A stretch of 59,958 bases of DNA from Mucilaginibacter sp. (GTDB lineage: Bacteria > Bacteroidota > Bacteroidia > Sphingobacteriales > Sphingobacteriaceae), in NCBI GenBank assembly GCA_030445275.1, contig JAUCSE010000077.1:1-59958 (forward strand), in the 5' to 3' direction. The stretch's first letter is position 1. Each line of letters starts with the position of its first letter. A program made the position numbers and the translations under genes. This document shows positions 15,845 through 24,505 of the stretch, piece by piece. The notes under the pieces were generated by a model that was not told the origin of the DNA, did no database searches, and saw nothing but the letters and a program-made list of their open reading frames with translations.

Positions 15845-17434
15845 TTGAAAACTATTACCCGCCGAGACTTTTTAGGTAAAGGGGCTATGCTTGCCGGTGG
15901 TGCTTATCCCGCTATGATGGCCCTGGGTTTATTACGCCCGGCCCCCGCGCATGCCTTCAATTTGCAGGGCGATGGCAAGGGCAAACACATCATTATATTA
16001 GGAGCCGGTTTAGCTGGTATGACCTGCGCCTACGAATTGAATAAGTTAGGTTACCAATGTACCATATTGGAGGCTCGTCAGCGTACAGGAGGCCGTTGCT
16101 GGAGTATTCGTAATGGCAGTAACCACCAGGAGATTGATAAACCCACTGTAACTGCACGTTTTGATGATGGCATGTACTTTAATGCCGGGCCGTCTCGCAT
16201 ACCACATCACCACGAGCTTACGCTGCATTATTGTAAGGAGTTGGGTGTGCCCATACAGGTTTATAATAATGTGAACGAGGGTGCCTATTACTTTGCCGAG
16301 GGCAAAGGCCCGCTGTCGAACAAAAAGGTGAGAGTGCGCGAGATACATAATGATATTCGCGGTTATATGACCGAAATGCTGGCCAAGAGCATTGATCATG
16401 GCAGTCTGGATGGTGATTTAACCAAAGAGGACGGCGAGAGGATCATCGAATACCTGAAAGCCGAGGGTGGTTTGGATATTGATAAGTTATACAAAGCATC
16501 GGCCAGGCGAGGTTATACCGAAGGGCCGGGGGCAGGCGACCGGCCAGGTAAAATTGCCGACCCGCATAAGCTGGCTGATATCCTGCATTCCGGTTTAATG
16601 GATCCTGACTTTTATAACGTGGCCGAATATACTTATGAATTGCAGATGACCATGTTCCAGGCTGTAGGCGGTATGGATCAGATAGCAAAAGCGTTGGAAA
16701 AAAAAATAGGGCCATCCATAAAAATGGGTGCCGAGGTTATCGCCATAACCAATTTATCCGAAGGGGTAAAAATTAACTATACGGACGCACAAGGTATACA
16801 TGAACTAAACGGCGATATGTGCATTTGCACTTTGCCGTTACCTGTTTTAAGCAATATTCGCAATAACTTTTCGGGCGATGTAAGCCGTGCTATTGACTAT
16901 ATTGGCTATAATTCAACCGGGAAAATAGGTTTGCAGTTTAAGCGCCGTTTTTGGGAGGAGGATGAACATATATATGGGGGCATCACGCATACCAATAATG
17001 ATCTGACGCAGATCTTTTATCCATCCTATGATTATCTTTCAAAAAAAGGTATCTTAATAGGATATTATAACTTTAACGAAAAGGCCCAGAAGATAGGCGC
17101 ATTAGGCTATGCCGATCGCGAAAAGTTCGCGCTGGAGAAAGGCAGGCTGATACACCCGCAGTATGATCAGGAGTTTGAGGCTTCGTTTTCGGTAAGCTGG
17201 CATAAAACAAAATATAATTTAGGCGGATGGGCAGTATATAATACCGAAACACGCAAAACCCAATATCCCGCACTTTTAAAGCCCGATAAGCAGGTTTACT
17301 TTGCCGGCGAGCACTTAACCTATTTAAATGCCTGGATGGCCGGGGCATTTGAATCGGCCAGGAGCACGGTTGCGGCTTTGCATGCCAGAATGAGCGAACA
17401 ACGTGTACAATATCAAAATAATAGTATCAAGTAG
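15845..17434 (+). CDS. Tat-exported flavin amine oxidase
   Basis: 529 residues starting at TTG 15845. No ATG precedes the twin-arginine signal TRRDFLGKGAMLAGG, so the TTG start is needed. The signal is followed by an FAD dinucleotide fold IIILGAGLAGMTCAYELNKL and EARQRTGGRCWS (about residues 50-85). The C-terminal FAD motif is VYFAGEHLTYLNAWMAGAFE. This is the monoamine oxidase/L-amino acid oxidase layout: it would oxidise an amine or amino acid with FAD and release H2O2, outside the cytoplasm. The substrate is unknown. The next gene encodes a Tat-exported aminotransferase. The last codons and stop lie inside a long inverted repeat (17424-17507). Confidence 0.88.
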   Translation: MKTITRRDFLGKGAMLAGGAYPAMMALGLLRPAPAHAFNLQGDGKGKHIIILGAGLAGMTCAYELNKLGYQCTILEARQRTGGRCWSIRNGSNHQEIDKPTVTARFDDGMYFNAGPSRIPHHHELTLHYCKELGVPIQVYNNVNEGAYYFAEGKGPLSNKKVRVREIHNDIRGYMTEMLAKSIDHGSLDGDLTKEDGERIIEYLKAEGGLDIDKLYKASARRGYTEGPGAGDRPGKIADPHKLADILHSGLMDPDFYNVAEYTYELQMTMFQAVGGMDQIAKALEKKIGPSIKMGAEVIAITNLSEGVKINYTDAQGIHELNGDMCICTLPLPVLSNIRNNFSGDVSRAIDYIGYNSTGKIGLQFKRRFWEEDEHIYGGITHTNNDLTQIFYPSYDYLSKKGILIGYYNFNEKAQKIGALGYADREKFALEKGRLIHPQYDQEFEASFSVSWHKTKYNLGGWAVYNTETRKTQYPALLKPDKQVYFAGEHLTYLNAWMAGAFESARSTVAALHARMSEQRVQYQNNSIK

Positions 17435-17507
17435 TTAGTATCAAGTATCATGATTTTTGAAAAGATACCCGTGGCTGTCTTGATACTTGATACTAGCTAC
17501 TTGATAC
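17424..17507. repeat. 27-bp near-perfect inverted repeat spanning the amine oxidase stop codon
   Basis: Left arm 17424-17450 begins GTATCAAGTAGTTAGTATC. Right arm 17481-17507 begins TGATACTTGATACTAGCTAC. The arms match with one T/C difference over 27 bases, around a 30-base loop. The stop codon TAG (17432-17434) lies within the left arm. A further word agctacttgatac follows at 17515-17527. The phrase is shared with 7033-7065. Confidence 0.85.
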
Positions 17508-17552
17508 CACTTACAGCTACTTGATACAAATTAAAAACATAACCAAACCACC

Positions 17553-18722
17553 ATGGCAAATTCATTTAACCGCAGAAACTGGATCAAATCCAGCGCATTT
17601 ATGGCCGGGGGACTGGCCTTTTTTTCCGGTACCATCAGTAAGCTGGCAGCAATGCCGGTTAAAGTTTTTAAGCCTTCGGCACGCAGTCTAAACGACCAGG
17701 AAGTTATAGCTAATGCCGGGTTTGAGTTAAAAGCAAGGTTACTGGCTAACGAAAATCCGTTCGGCCCTTCAGCAGCTGCTAAAAAGGCTATACAGGATGC
17801 CATTGACAAAAGTTATCAATATCCCTTTTTTAGTCTGCCTTTACTTTATGATAAAATAGCTCAGTACGAGGGTATAAAGCCAGGAAATATTCTGATGGAT
17901 GCCGGTTCAACACCGTTGTTACTTGCTGCAGCCATGTACTATACCAAAGGCGGTAAAACGGTGATCACCGGCGATCCATCCTATGATGACTTGCCTGGCC
18001 GTGCTGAGGCATTGGAAGGTAAATGGGTAAAAGTACCGCTGACCACCGATTATAAACTTGATCTGGATGCGATGGAAGCCAAGGTTGATGGCAATACAGG
18101 GCTGGTGTACATTTGTAATCCAAATAACCCTACTGCTACCATTGTGGATACTGAAAAACTGAAAGCTTTTTGCGAGCGGGTATCCAAAAAAACCACGGTA
18201 TTTGTTGACGAAGCCTATATCGATTACCTGCCCGATCCGCAGGCTTCAACCATGATCAGCGCTGTTAAAGCAGGTAATAATGTGATCGTGGCACGTACAT
18301 TCTCTAAATTATATGGCTTTGCCGGTATGCGTTTGGGCTATATCATAGCACAGCCTGATACTATTGCAACGTTTAAAAAATATACCACCCAATCATGGAA
18401 TATTACCGCGCCAACACTTGCCGCAGCACTTGCTGCTTATCGTGAAGAAGCTTTTTTGCAGGATACCCTAAAGAAAACAAATGCATCAAAAGAATACCTG
18501 TATTCGGTGCTTAAAAAGGAGGGGTATGAGTATATTCCTTCATCGGCCAATTTTGTGATGTTCCCGCTTAAAATGGATGGTCAAAAATTCGTAGGCGAAA
18601 TGATGAAGCGCGGAGTAGGCGTACGCAACTGGAAATTTAACGATAAGGATTGGTGCCGGGTAAGCATTGGCCGCATGGACGAAATGGAAGCTTTTGCCGA
18701 AGCGTTTAAGCAATTATCATAA
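17553..18722 (+). CDS. Tat-exported PLP aminotransferase (HisC-like fold type I)
   Basis: 389 residues. The N-terminal NRRNWIKSSAFMAGGLAFFS has the twin arginines and hydrophobic stretch of a Tat signal. The enzyme body follows: LLANENPFGPS, MDAGSTPLLLAAAMYY, YICNPNNPTATIV, FVDEAYIDYL and the PLP lysine K252 in TFSKLYGFAGMRLGY. This matches histidinol-phosphate-type aminotransferases. Tat transport exports folded, cofactor-loaded enzymes, so an exported PLP enzyme is mechanistically possible, but aminotransferases are normally cytoplasmic. It sits after the amine oxidase, and a joint role on one exported amino compound is inferred. Substrate unknown. Confidence 0.88.
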   Translation: MANSFNRRNWIKSSAFMAGGLAFFSGTISKLAAMPVKVFKPSARSLNDQEVIANAGFELKARLLANENPFGPSAAAKKAIQDAIDKSYQYPFFSLPLLYDKIAQYEGIKPGNILMDAGSTPLLLAAAMYYTKGGKTVITGDPSYDDLPGRAEALEGKWVKVPLTTDYKLDLDAMEAKVDGNTGLVYICNPNNPTATIVDTEKLKAFCERVSKKTTVFVDEAYIDYLPDPQASTMISAVKAGNNVIVARTFSKLYGFAGMRLGYIIAQPDTIATFKKYTTQSWNITAPTLAAALAAYREEAFLQDTLKKTNASKEYLYSVLKKEGYEYIPSSANFVMFPLKMDGQKFVGEMMKRGVGVRNWKFNDKDWCRVSIGRMDEMEAFAEAFKQLS

Positions 18723-18820
18723 TTTAGAACAAGGGTTTTTAGAGCAAAGAACAAGGGCTCAGGAAACAAGAAGTAAGAAACAAGAAATCAAGAGCCAGGA
18801 AACAAGACGAGTATAAATTT

Positions 18821-18937
18821 TGATTCCTTTGTCCAAATATCATTTGTCTAAAAGTCCACAAATCCTTTGTCCAAATATCCTTTGTCTAAAAGTCCACAAG
18901 TCCTTTATCTTTTGTCCACAAATCCTTTGTCCAAAAA
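18821..18937. repeat. 38-bp tandem direct repeats upstream of the Hint gene
   Basis: Two 38-bp units, starting CCTTTGTCCAAATATCATTT and CCTTTGTCCAAATATCCTTT, then degenerate partial units ending cctttgtccaaaaaa. The tract stops at the Hint gene start codon (18940). The 18738-18815 stretch before it is a separate A-rich aacaagaa-word tract. The frame reading through the repeats is not part of the protein. Confidence 0.75.
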
Positions 18938-18939
18938 AC

Positions 18940-19932
18940 ATGCGTAAATTAACACTAACACTACTTTTAACAGGTTCTATTTATTTAAGCCGGGCCCAAA
19001 CCGTAAACCCGCGGCCGCTTACTATCGATGAATATAATAAGGCCCAAACTTTTACCATTGCCGATCTGGACAAGGATACTTATGTGAAGTTTGAAAATGC
19101 CTATGTACTTGATCGGTATGAGAACCGCAAACCTTATTTTATTACCGGATCCGATGGCTTAAAAAAGCGTGTCGATCTGTATAAGCTCATCGCCAAAGAG
19201 GGACTGCAGGAAATAGGGCTCATGGTATTTTACACCAACGAAAAAGGAAAACTATATAAAGCCCTGGTGCCCGATTTTACAGCGGATGGCAAAGTTTGGG
19301 CGAAGTATTTTCAGGATATAGATAACATCAACAAAGAGGAAACGAATTTTATTCTTAAACTATCCTATATCCTGTCAAAAGAGGTAAGCTTTCAACAGTA
19401 CAAAGTTTTAAATGGTGGTAAGGATTTGAAGGAAGAGTCGGCCACTTATGGTAATGATATTTGTTTTCCCGGCGATGAGCTGGTAACCATGGCCAATGGC
19501 GAAAAGAAAATGTTGAAAACCATAAAAAGCGGCGACGAGGTGATCGCCATTGATCCTGCCACTAAAAAAGGTTCAGCAGTAAAAGTAAAGGAGCTTACCA
19601 TACATGATGCCAAAAACTACGCCTTAACGCAACTGGTGCTGGTATCGGCAACAATAAAAAACACTAACGCCGGGCAGTTGGTAAACTTAAATACCAAGGT
19701 ATTGCAAGCTACACCTAATCACCCTATGCTTACCAAACAGGGTAACCAAAAAATGGGCCAGATAGCCGAAGGGCAGGAGGTATTATGCCTTAATGAGCAA
19801 ACCGGCCGTTATGAAACTTTTACGGTATTGCAAAAAACAGAGCATGGTGGTGGCGTACAAAAGGTATACAACATAGTAGCCGATGGCGGCAGTACCCTGT
19901 TGATGAACGGTGTAATGGTGATGCAAAAATAG
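18940..19932 (+). CDS. Secreted protein with C-terminal Hedgehog/intein-like Hint domain
   Basis: 330 residues from ATG 18940, where a normal signal peptide starts (MRKLTLTLLLTGSIYLSRAQ). Residues about 21-174 are an N-terminal domain I do not recognise. A Hint domain starts at C175 (CFPGDELVTMANGEKKMLKT) and continues with SGDEVIAID. It has the block-B ATPNHPML with T258 and H261, and ends TLLMNGVMVMQK. The first Cys and the TxxH needed for N-S acyl shift are present. The usual terminal His-Asn and a downstream partner are absent. This resembles Hedgehog: cleavage after residue 174 could be possible but splicing could not. Processing is inferred. Confidence 0.82.
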   Translation: MRKLTLTLLLTGSIYLSRAQTVNPRPLTIDEYNKAQTFTIADLDKDTYVKFENAYVLDRYENRKPYFITGSDGLKKRVDLYKLIAKEGLQEIGLMVFYTNEKGKLYKALVPDFTADGKVWAKYFQDIDNINKEETNFILKLSYILSKEVSFQQYKVLNGGKDLKEESATYGNDICFPGDELVTMANGEKKMLKTIKSGDEVIAIDPATKKGSAVKVKELTIHDAKNYALTQLVLVSATIKNTNAGQLVNLNTKVLQATPNHPMLTKQGNQKMGQIAEGQEVLCLNEQTGRYETFTVLQKTEHGGGVQKVYNIVADGGSTLLMNGVMVMQK

Positions 19933-20351
19933 AGCAGCCTAATATTTATAGGGCAAGATCTGTCAAATCCCGACTCAAACCCACAGGTGTTGAGAAGAAA
20001 TAAAAGGACTGTCGAACGAGGAACGAGGAGAAACTATCTCTTGAGCGATAGCGAAAAATCTTATGTGATTTGCAATTAAAGCTTTGCATTACGTATAAGA
20101 TTTCTCCCTGCGGTCAGGAGATAGTTTCTCTTTTGCCCCAATGTCCTTACCACCGCAGCTCTATCGAAATGACAATTTTTAAGAAATTTAATCTTCCCAA
20201 CAACTATGGGGGCAAACCGTCCGCATGCGAACAATTACTATAATATATCCGTACGGGATATTATGAAGGATTTAATTGTAATTACTTAATAATAAGCTAT
20301 TTGTATAAATGGCATAATCTTGGCAGGCACATTAACCTAAATGTTGCACTC
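19933..20351. other. Gene-free stretch with a long nested palindrome
   Basis: Contains the nested inverted repeat 20029-20129 and a probable promoter region for the permease gene. No gene found. Confidence 0.5.
20029..20129. repeat. Nested long palindrome
   Basis: Outer arms AGAAACTATCTC (20029-20040) and GAGATAGTTTCT (20118-20129) enclose inner arms AATCTTAT and ATAAGATT. The flanks contain words such as ctccctgcggtcaggag typical of dispersed intergenic elements. Confidence 0.65.
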
Positions 20352-22709
20352 ATGCTTAAAAACTATATCAAAACTGCCTGGCGTAATTTGTTAAAAAACA
20401 AATTTTACTCCCTTATTAATATCGTTGGTTTAACTGTTGGCCTGGCTATCGGAATCCTGATATTATTATGGGTACAGAATGAGTTGAGCTTTGATAGCTT
20501 TCACAAAAAAGCGCCTAATATTTACAGGATGGCAATTTTTGGCGGAACCGGGGCTAGCAGGCAGATCTGGTCGCAAGATGTAGCCCCTATGGGGCCGCTG
20601 GCTAAGCAACAATTATCCGAAGTAAAAGATCAGGTGCGTATAACGGGCAACGAATTTTTTTCGATGTTTAAATACCAGGATAAGGTTTTTGGTAATGAGA
20701 ACGTCGTTTTTGCTGATCCATCATTTTTCTCCATTTTCGACTTTCCATTGGTGCAGGGCAATGTGGCTAAGCCTTTTGCAAATGATAATTCTGTAGTAAT
20801 TACCAAAAAAACAGCTAAAAAATATTTCGGTGATGAAAATCCGATCGGAAAGGTAATCGTAGCGGATGATAAAGCAAACTTTACCGTAAGCGGTGTTATC
20901 AACGATTTTCCTGATAATTCAAGCTTTAACATGGGCCTGATCATGCCGATGAGCTACCATATCAATAAAACGCTCTCGGATAATAAGACAGATGTAAATA
21001 GCAATTTTAGCAATTTTAATTATGAAACCTACCTTTTGCTTAATCCGGGTACACCCCCACAAAGCTTAAAGGCTAAGCTGTTTAACATCCACATCAGCCA
21101 CAAAAAGGAAGATACCGATGTTGAATATTTATTGCTACCCCTAACAAAAATGCATTTATACCACCTTGATGGCAGCGATGGGGGGATAAGCACAGTAAGG
21201 ATATTCATTGTTATAGCACTGTTAATATTGGTGATAGCCTGTATCAATTATGTAAACCTTTCAACCGCGCGATCAATGCTAAGGTCAAAAGAGATCAGCA
21301 TGCGTAAAATAATAGGGGCAGCAAAATCACATTTATTCCTGCAATTTATTGTAGAAACGGCTTTGCTGTTTTTAATTGCCGCAGGTTTGGCCATTTTGCT
21401 TATTTACGCCCTGATGCCTGCATTTAACGAACTATCGGGCAAACAGTTGGTGTTTAACCTTAATAACTATCATATATGGACAGTTATATTGGCAACCATA
21501 TCGGGTACGCTTATCGTATCAAGCATTTATCCAGCATTACTGCTTTCATCATTCGAGCCACTTAAAGCATTAAAGGGTAAGGTTTCTGCCGGAATGGGTG
21601 ATGTTACCTTCCGGAAAATACTGGTGGTTACCCAGTTTACATTCTCAGTTATACTCATTATTGGAACAATAGTAATTACCAACCAACTCAGCTTTATCCG
21701 GTCAAAACAGTTGGGTTATGATAAAAGTCATGTATTAGCTTTCTGGATGCGGGACATGGCAAAACATTATGATGCCGTAAAAGCCGAACTCTTGAAGCAG
21801 CCCGGTATATTGGGGGTTACTCGCTCCAACTCAAACATTGTAAGCATTGGCGGCTTAAGTGGCGATACTGATTGGGATGGTAAGGCGGCTAACCAAACGT
21901 TTATTGTGCATCCAATGGCCATTGATAAGGATTTTATGTCTTTTTTTAAAATGAAATTAGTACAGGGCGCTGGTTTTACAGGCGCCGTGGCCGACTCAAC
22001 CCATTTTATTTTAAATGAAGCTGCTGTTAATGAAATTGGTTTGAAAAACCCAATAGGCAAAAGGTTCAGAATGCGGAAAATTAAGGGTACTATCATTGGC
22101 GTTGTAAAAGATTTTCATTTCGCTTCTATGAGAGAGAAGATCTCGCCTGCTATTTTTTACTATACACCGGATTTAAATTCAATGTATATAAAAACAGATG
22201 GTCGTAACGCTCAAAAAGCAATTAACGCAGCCCAGGAACAATTTAAACAATACAACGGGCAATACCCCTTTGATTATACCTTTTTGGATGATATTTTTAA
22301 CAATCTTTATAAGGGCGAACAAAGAGAAGGAACCCTGTTTAATTATTTTGCGGGTATAGCTATCATGATTTCGTGTTTAGGTTTGTTAGGTTTGGCGGCT
22401 TTTACAGCACAAGTGCGCACCCGCGAAATTGGTGTACGCAAGGTATTAGGTGCCAGCGTAAGTGAAATTATTGGCCTGTTGGCAAAAGACTTTATCAAGC
22501 TCGTATTGATTGCTATCGTTATAGCTATCCCGGTTGCTTCGTTCACCATGAATAAATGGCTGGAAGATTTTGCCTATCGCATAAATATTGGCTGGTATGT
22601 ATTTGCCTTAGCAGGATTGATGGCGATACTGATAGCTTTTATTACCATTAGTTTTCAATCAATTAAAGCGGCACTGGCAAACCCGGTGAAGAGTTTGAGA
22701 AGCGAGTAA
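20352..22709 (+). CDS. MacB/FtsX-type ABC transporter permease
   Basis: 785 residues from ATG 20352. It has the N-terminal MLKNYIKTAWRNLLKNKFYS and a first membrane helix near 22-42, then a MacB-like periplasmic domain. Three helices around 280-420 carry STARSMLRSKEISMRKIIGA. A second periplasmic domain follows, then a C-terminal FtsX unit with VRTREIGVRKVLGASVSEII and three helices. Two FtsX modules in one chain are common for Bacteroidota permeases, acting with a separate ATPase on lipoproteins, lipids or peptides. No ATPase gene is adjacent. Substrate unknown. Confidence 0.9.
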   Translation: MLKNYIKTAWRNLLKNKFYSLINIVGLTVGLAIGILILLWVQNELSFDSFHKKAPNIYRMAIFGGTGASRQIWSQDVAPMGPLAKQQLSEVKDQVRITGNEFFSMFKYQDKVFGNENVVFADPSFFSIFDFPLVQGNVAKPFANDNSVVITKKTAKKYFGDENPIGKVIVADDKANFTVSGVINDFPDNSSFNMGLIMPMSYHINKTLSDNKTDVNSNFSNFNYETYLLLNPGTPPQSLKAKLFNIHISHKKEDTDVEYLLLPLTKMHLYHLDGSDGGISTVRIFIVIALLILVIACINYVNLSTARSMLRSKEISMRKIIGAAKSHLFLQFIVETALLFLIAAGLAILLIYALMPAFNELSGKQLVFNLNNYHIWTVILATISGTLIVSSIYPALLLSSFEPLKALKGKVSAGMGDVTFRKILVVTQFTFSVILIIGTIVITNQLSFIRSKQLGYDKSHVLAFWMRDMAKHYDAVKAELLKQPGILGVTRSNSNIVSIGGLSGDTDWDGKAANQTFIVHPMAIDKDFMSFFKMKLVQGAGFTGAVADSTHFILNEAAVNEIGLKNPIGKRFRMRKIKGTIIGVVKDFHFASMREKISPAIFYYTPDLNSMYIKTDGRNAQKAINAAQEQFKQYNGQYPFDYTFLDDIFNNLYKGEQREGTLFNYFAGIAIMISCLGLLGLAAFTAQVRTREIGVRKVLGASVSEIIGLLAKDFIKLVLIAIVIAIPVASFTMNKWLEDFAYRINIGWYVFALAGLMAILIAFITISFQSIKAALANPVKSLRSE

Positions 22710-22733
22710 GGAAAGAGGCTTAAATAGTAAGTT

Positions 22734-22780
22734 TTTGCCTCCTTACAAGATTTGTAAAAGTATTGAGGCAAATCAAAAAA
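22734..22780 (+). terminator. Terminator after permease gene
   Basis: TTTGCCTC (22734-22741) pairs with GAGGCAAA (22765-22772) with an inner TTACAA/TTGTAA hairpin, followed by an A-rich tract rather than T-run. Function as terminator is moderately likely. Confidence 0.45.
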
Positions 22781-22861
22781 ATCCTCCTTTAGAGGGGGGA
22801 GGAGGCTAAAAAACAAGTATCTTGCCAGTAAAAGTTCCAGCTTTAGGGAACTAAGGAGGCT

Positions 22862-23716
22862 ATGGCTTTAAAAACAACTATCATTACGGGGGCAACATCC
22901 GGAATAGGAAAGGAAACCGCTTTAACACTTGCGGCCCAGGGCCATGCACTTTATTTGCTGGTGCGCAATACGCCTAAAGGTGAACGACTTAAACAGGAGA
23001 TAGCTGATAAAACAGGTAATAAAGAAGTGTTTGTAATACGCTGTGATCTGGCCGATCTGCAAAGCGTTCGCGAAGCGGCAGATGAACTTACAGAAAAACT
23101 GTTTGCTATTAACACATTGATCAATAATGCAGGTGGCGTTTTTCAAGAACGGCATTTAAATAAGAACAGGTTTGAAATGACCTTTGTTATCAATCATCTG
23201 GGGCATTTTTTATTGACAATCCTCCTGATGCCTTTGCTGCAAAAAGGACAGGCACGAATCATTAATGTAAGCTCAGAGGCCCATAAATGGGGCAAACCCC
23301 GGTTTGATGATCTGCAATGGGAGCAAACCTATAATGGCTTTAAGGCTTATAGTATGAGCAAGCTTTTCAATATTTATTTTGCACAATCGCTTGCCGAAAA
23401 GTATGCTGATAAGGGTATACTCGCTTTTTCACTGCATCCTGGGACCGTAAAAACGGGCTTTGGCGCTGGTATTAAAGGGTTGGGTAAAATATTATTTTTG
23501 CTGGCCACTCCATTTATGGTAACTGTGCAGCAAGCAGCCGAAACTTCGATATTTCTGGCAACAGCTCCACGTCTTGATCAGTACAATGGAGCCTATTTCA
23601 AAAAGAAAAAGAAAGCAAATACTTCGGCCATAGCAACAGATACCGAATCGCGCAATAAACTATGGGCCATCAGCGAAAAACTACTTTCGCGCTATCTGGT
23701 ATGGCCGGATGTGTAA
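22862..23716 (+). CDS. Short-chain dehydrogenase/reductase
   Basis: 284 residues. A Rossmann fold with TIITGATSGIGKETALTLAA (TGxxxGxG near residues 8-15), NNAGG near 92, an active-site Ser in IINVSSEAHKWG and YSMSKLF (YxxxK near 165). The sequence resembles the retinol-dehydrogenase-like SDR group. It uses NAD(P)H; substrate unknown. An unusually strong AAGGAGG lies two bases before the ATG, rare in this phylum. It may come by chance from a dispersed aggaggct-type repeat in the leader. Confidence 0.88.
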   Translation: MALKTTIITGATSGIGKETALTLAAQGHALYLLVRNTPKGERLKQEIADKTGNKEVFVIRCDLADLQSVREAADELTEKLFAINTLINNAGGVFQERHLNKNRFEMTFVINHLGHFLLTILLMPLLQKGQARIINVSSEAHKWGKPRFDDLQWEQTYNGFKAYSMSKLFNIYFAQSLAEKYADKGILAFSLHPGTVKTGFGAGIKGLGKILFLLATPFMVTVQQAAETSIFLATAPRLDQYNGAYFKKKKKANTSAIATDTESRNKLWAISEKLLSRYLVWPDV

Positions 23717-23730
23717 ATAAGTTAAAAACT

Positions 23731-23827
23731 ATGTTATTGCGAGTGCAGCGTGGCCATCTCCTTATGCTAATCACATCTTTTACTAGTCCTAAAGGGATTG
23801 CTTCGTCGTTCCTCCTTGCAATGACAT
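23731..23827. repeat. Type-A intergenic palindrome
   Basis: Left ATGTTATTGCGAGTGCAGCG, right CGTTCCTCCTTGCAATGACAT, with inner agtcctaaagggattgcttc. Same family as 5655, 10368 and 53535. Confidence 0.7.
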
Positions 23828-23942
23828 ATTTTTCAAGACAGGATAATAATTTAGATTGAAACTAAATTATCATGTATCTTAAAAATTACTTTCTTCTGCG
23901 TCATAAATTTAAAGTTAATGGCTATTTTTAGATGACTTAAAT

Positions 23943-24446
23943 ATGACAATTATGCCTTTTAATAAAAAAATAATAGCTACGCTTGGTTTGTTATCAGTTG
24001 TAGTCTTTGGTGCCTTTACATCCATGACCCCACCAGCTCCTAAGGACGAAGGTTTTACGAATTTGAAAGTGCTGCCCAAGAACATCTCTAAAGATAAACT
24101 TCACGATGTGATGGAAGAGTGGGCGCATTCATTAGGTGTGCATTGTAACTTTTGCCATGTACGTAATGAAGAGACCAAAAAAATGGACTGGGCAAATGAT
24201 ACCAAGCCCGAAAAAGAAATGGCACGTGAAATGTTCAGGATGACAAACAAGATCAACCAGAAATATTTTAAAGCTAAAAAGGATTCATTGGGAATGATGA
24301 TGCATACCGGGGTTAATTGTAATACCTGTCATCGTGGTACCGAGCATCCCGAAATCACCATACCTGAAGGGAAGGGCCCGGGTCCAATGGCTCCTCCGGC
24401 TGGCCAGCCTGTTCCGGGCGGTGCTGCTCCTGACAAAAAACAGTAA
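23943..24446 (+). CDS. Exported dihaem c-type cytochrome
   Basis: 167 residues. A signal/anchor (about 8-28) is followed by two haem-binding CxxCH motifs: CNFCH at residues 68-72 and CNTCH at 126-130. The C-terminus is rich in Pro and Gly. The spacing and VNCNTCHRG context resemble the photosynthetic-reaction-centre cytochrome c family found widely in Bacteroidota as an electron-transfer protein. It would act in the periplasm. ATG 23952 is an alternative start. A terminator follows at once. Confidence 0.88.
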   Translation: MTIMPFNKKIIATLGLLSVVVFGAFTSMTPPAPKDEGFTNLKVLPKNISKDKLHDVMEEWAHSLGVHCNFCHVRNEETKKMDWANDTKPEKEMAREMFRMTNKINQKYFKAKKDSLGMMMHTGVNCNTCHRGTEHPEITIPEGKGPGPMAPPAGQPVPGGAAPDKKQ

Positions 24447-24460
24447 TTTTTAAGTATCTT

Positions 24461-24495
24461 AACGCCTCTAATCTTAAATTGGAGGCGTTTTTACT
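24461..24495 (+). terminator. Terminator of cytochrome gene
   Basis: AACGCCTC (24461-24468) pairs with GAGGCGTT (24482-24489), followed by TTTTACTTT. It ends about 10 bases before the next start codon. Confidence 0.8.
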
Positions 24496-24505
24496 TTAGT
24501 ATCTT

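Noticed and set aside
18821..18937. Possible CRISPR-like direct repeats
   Set aside because: Units are adjacent without unique spacers, decay quickly and no cas gene is near. It is a tandem repeat.
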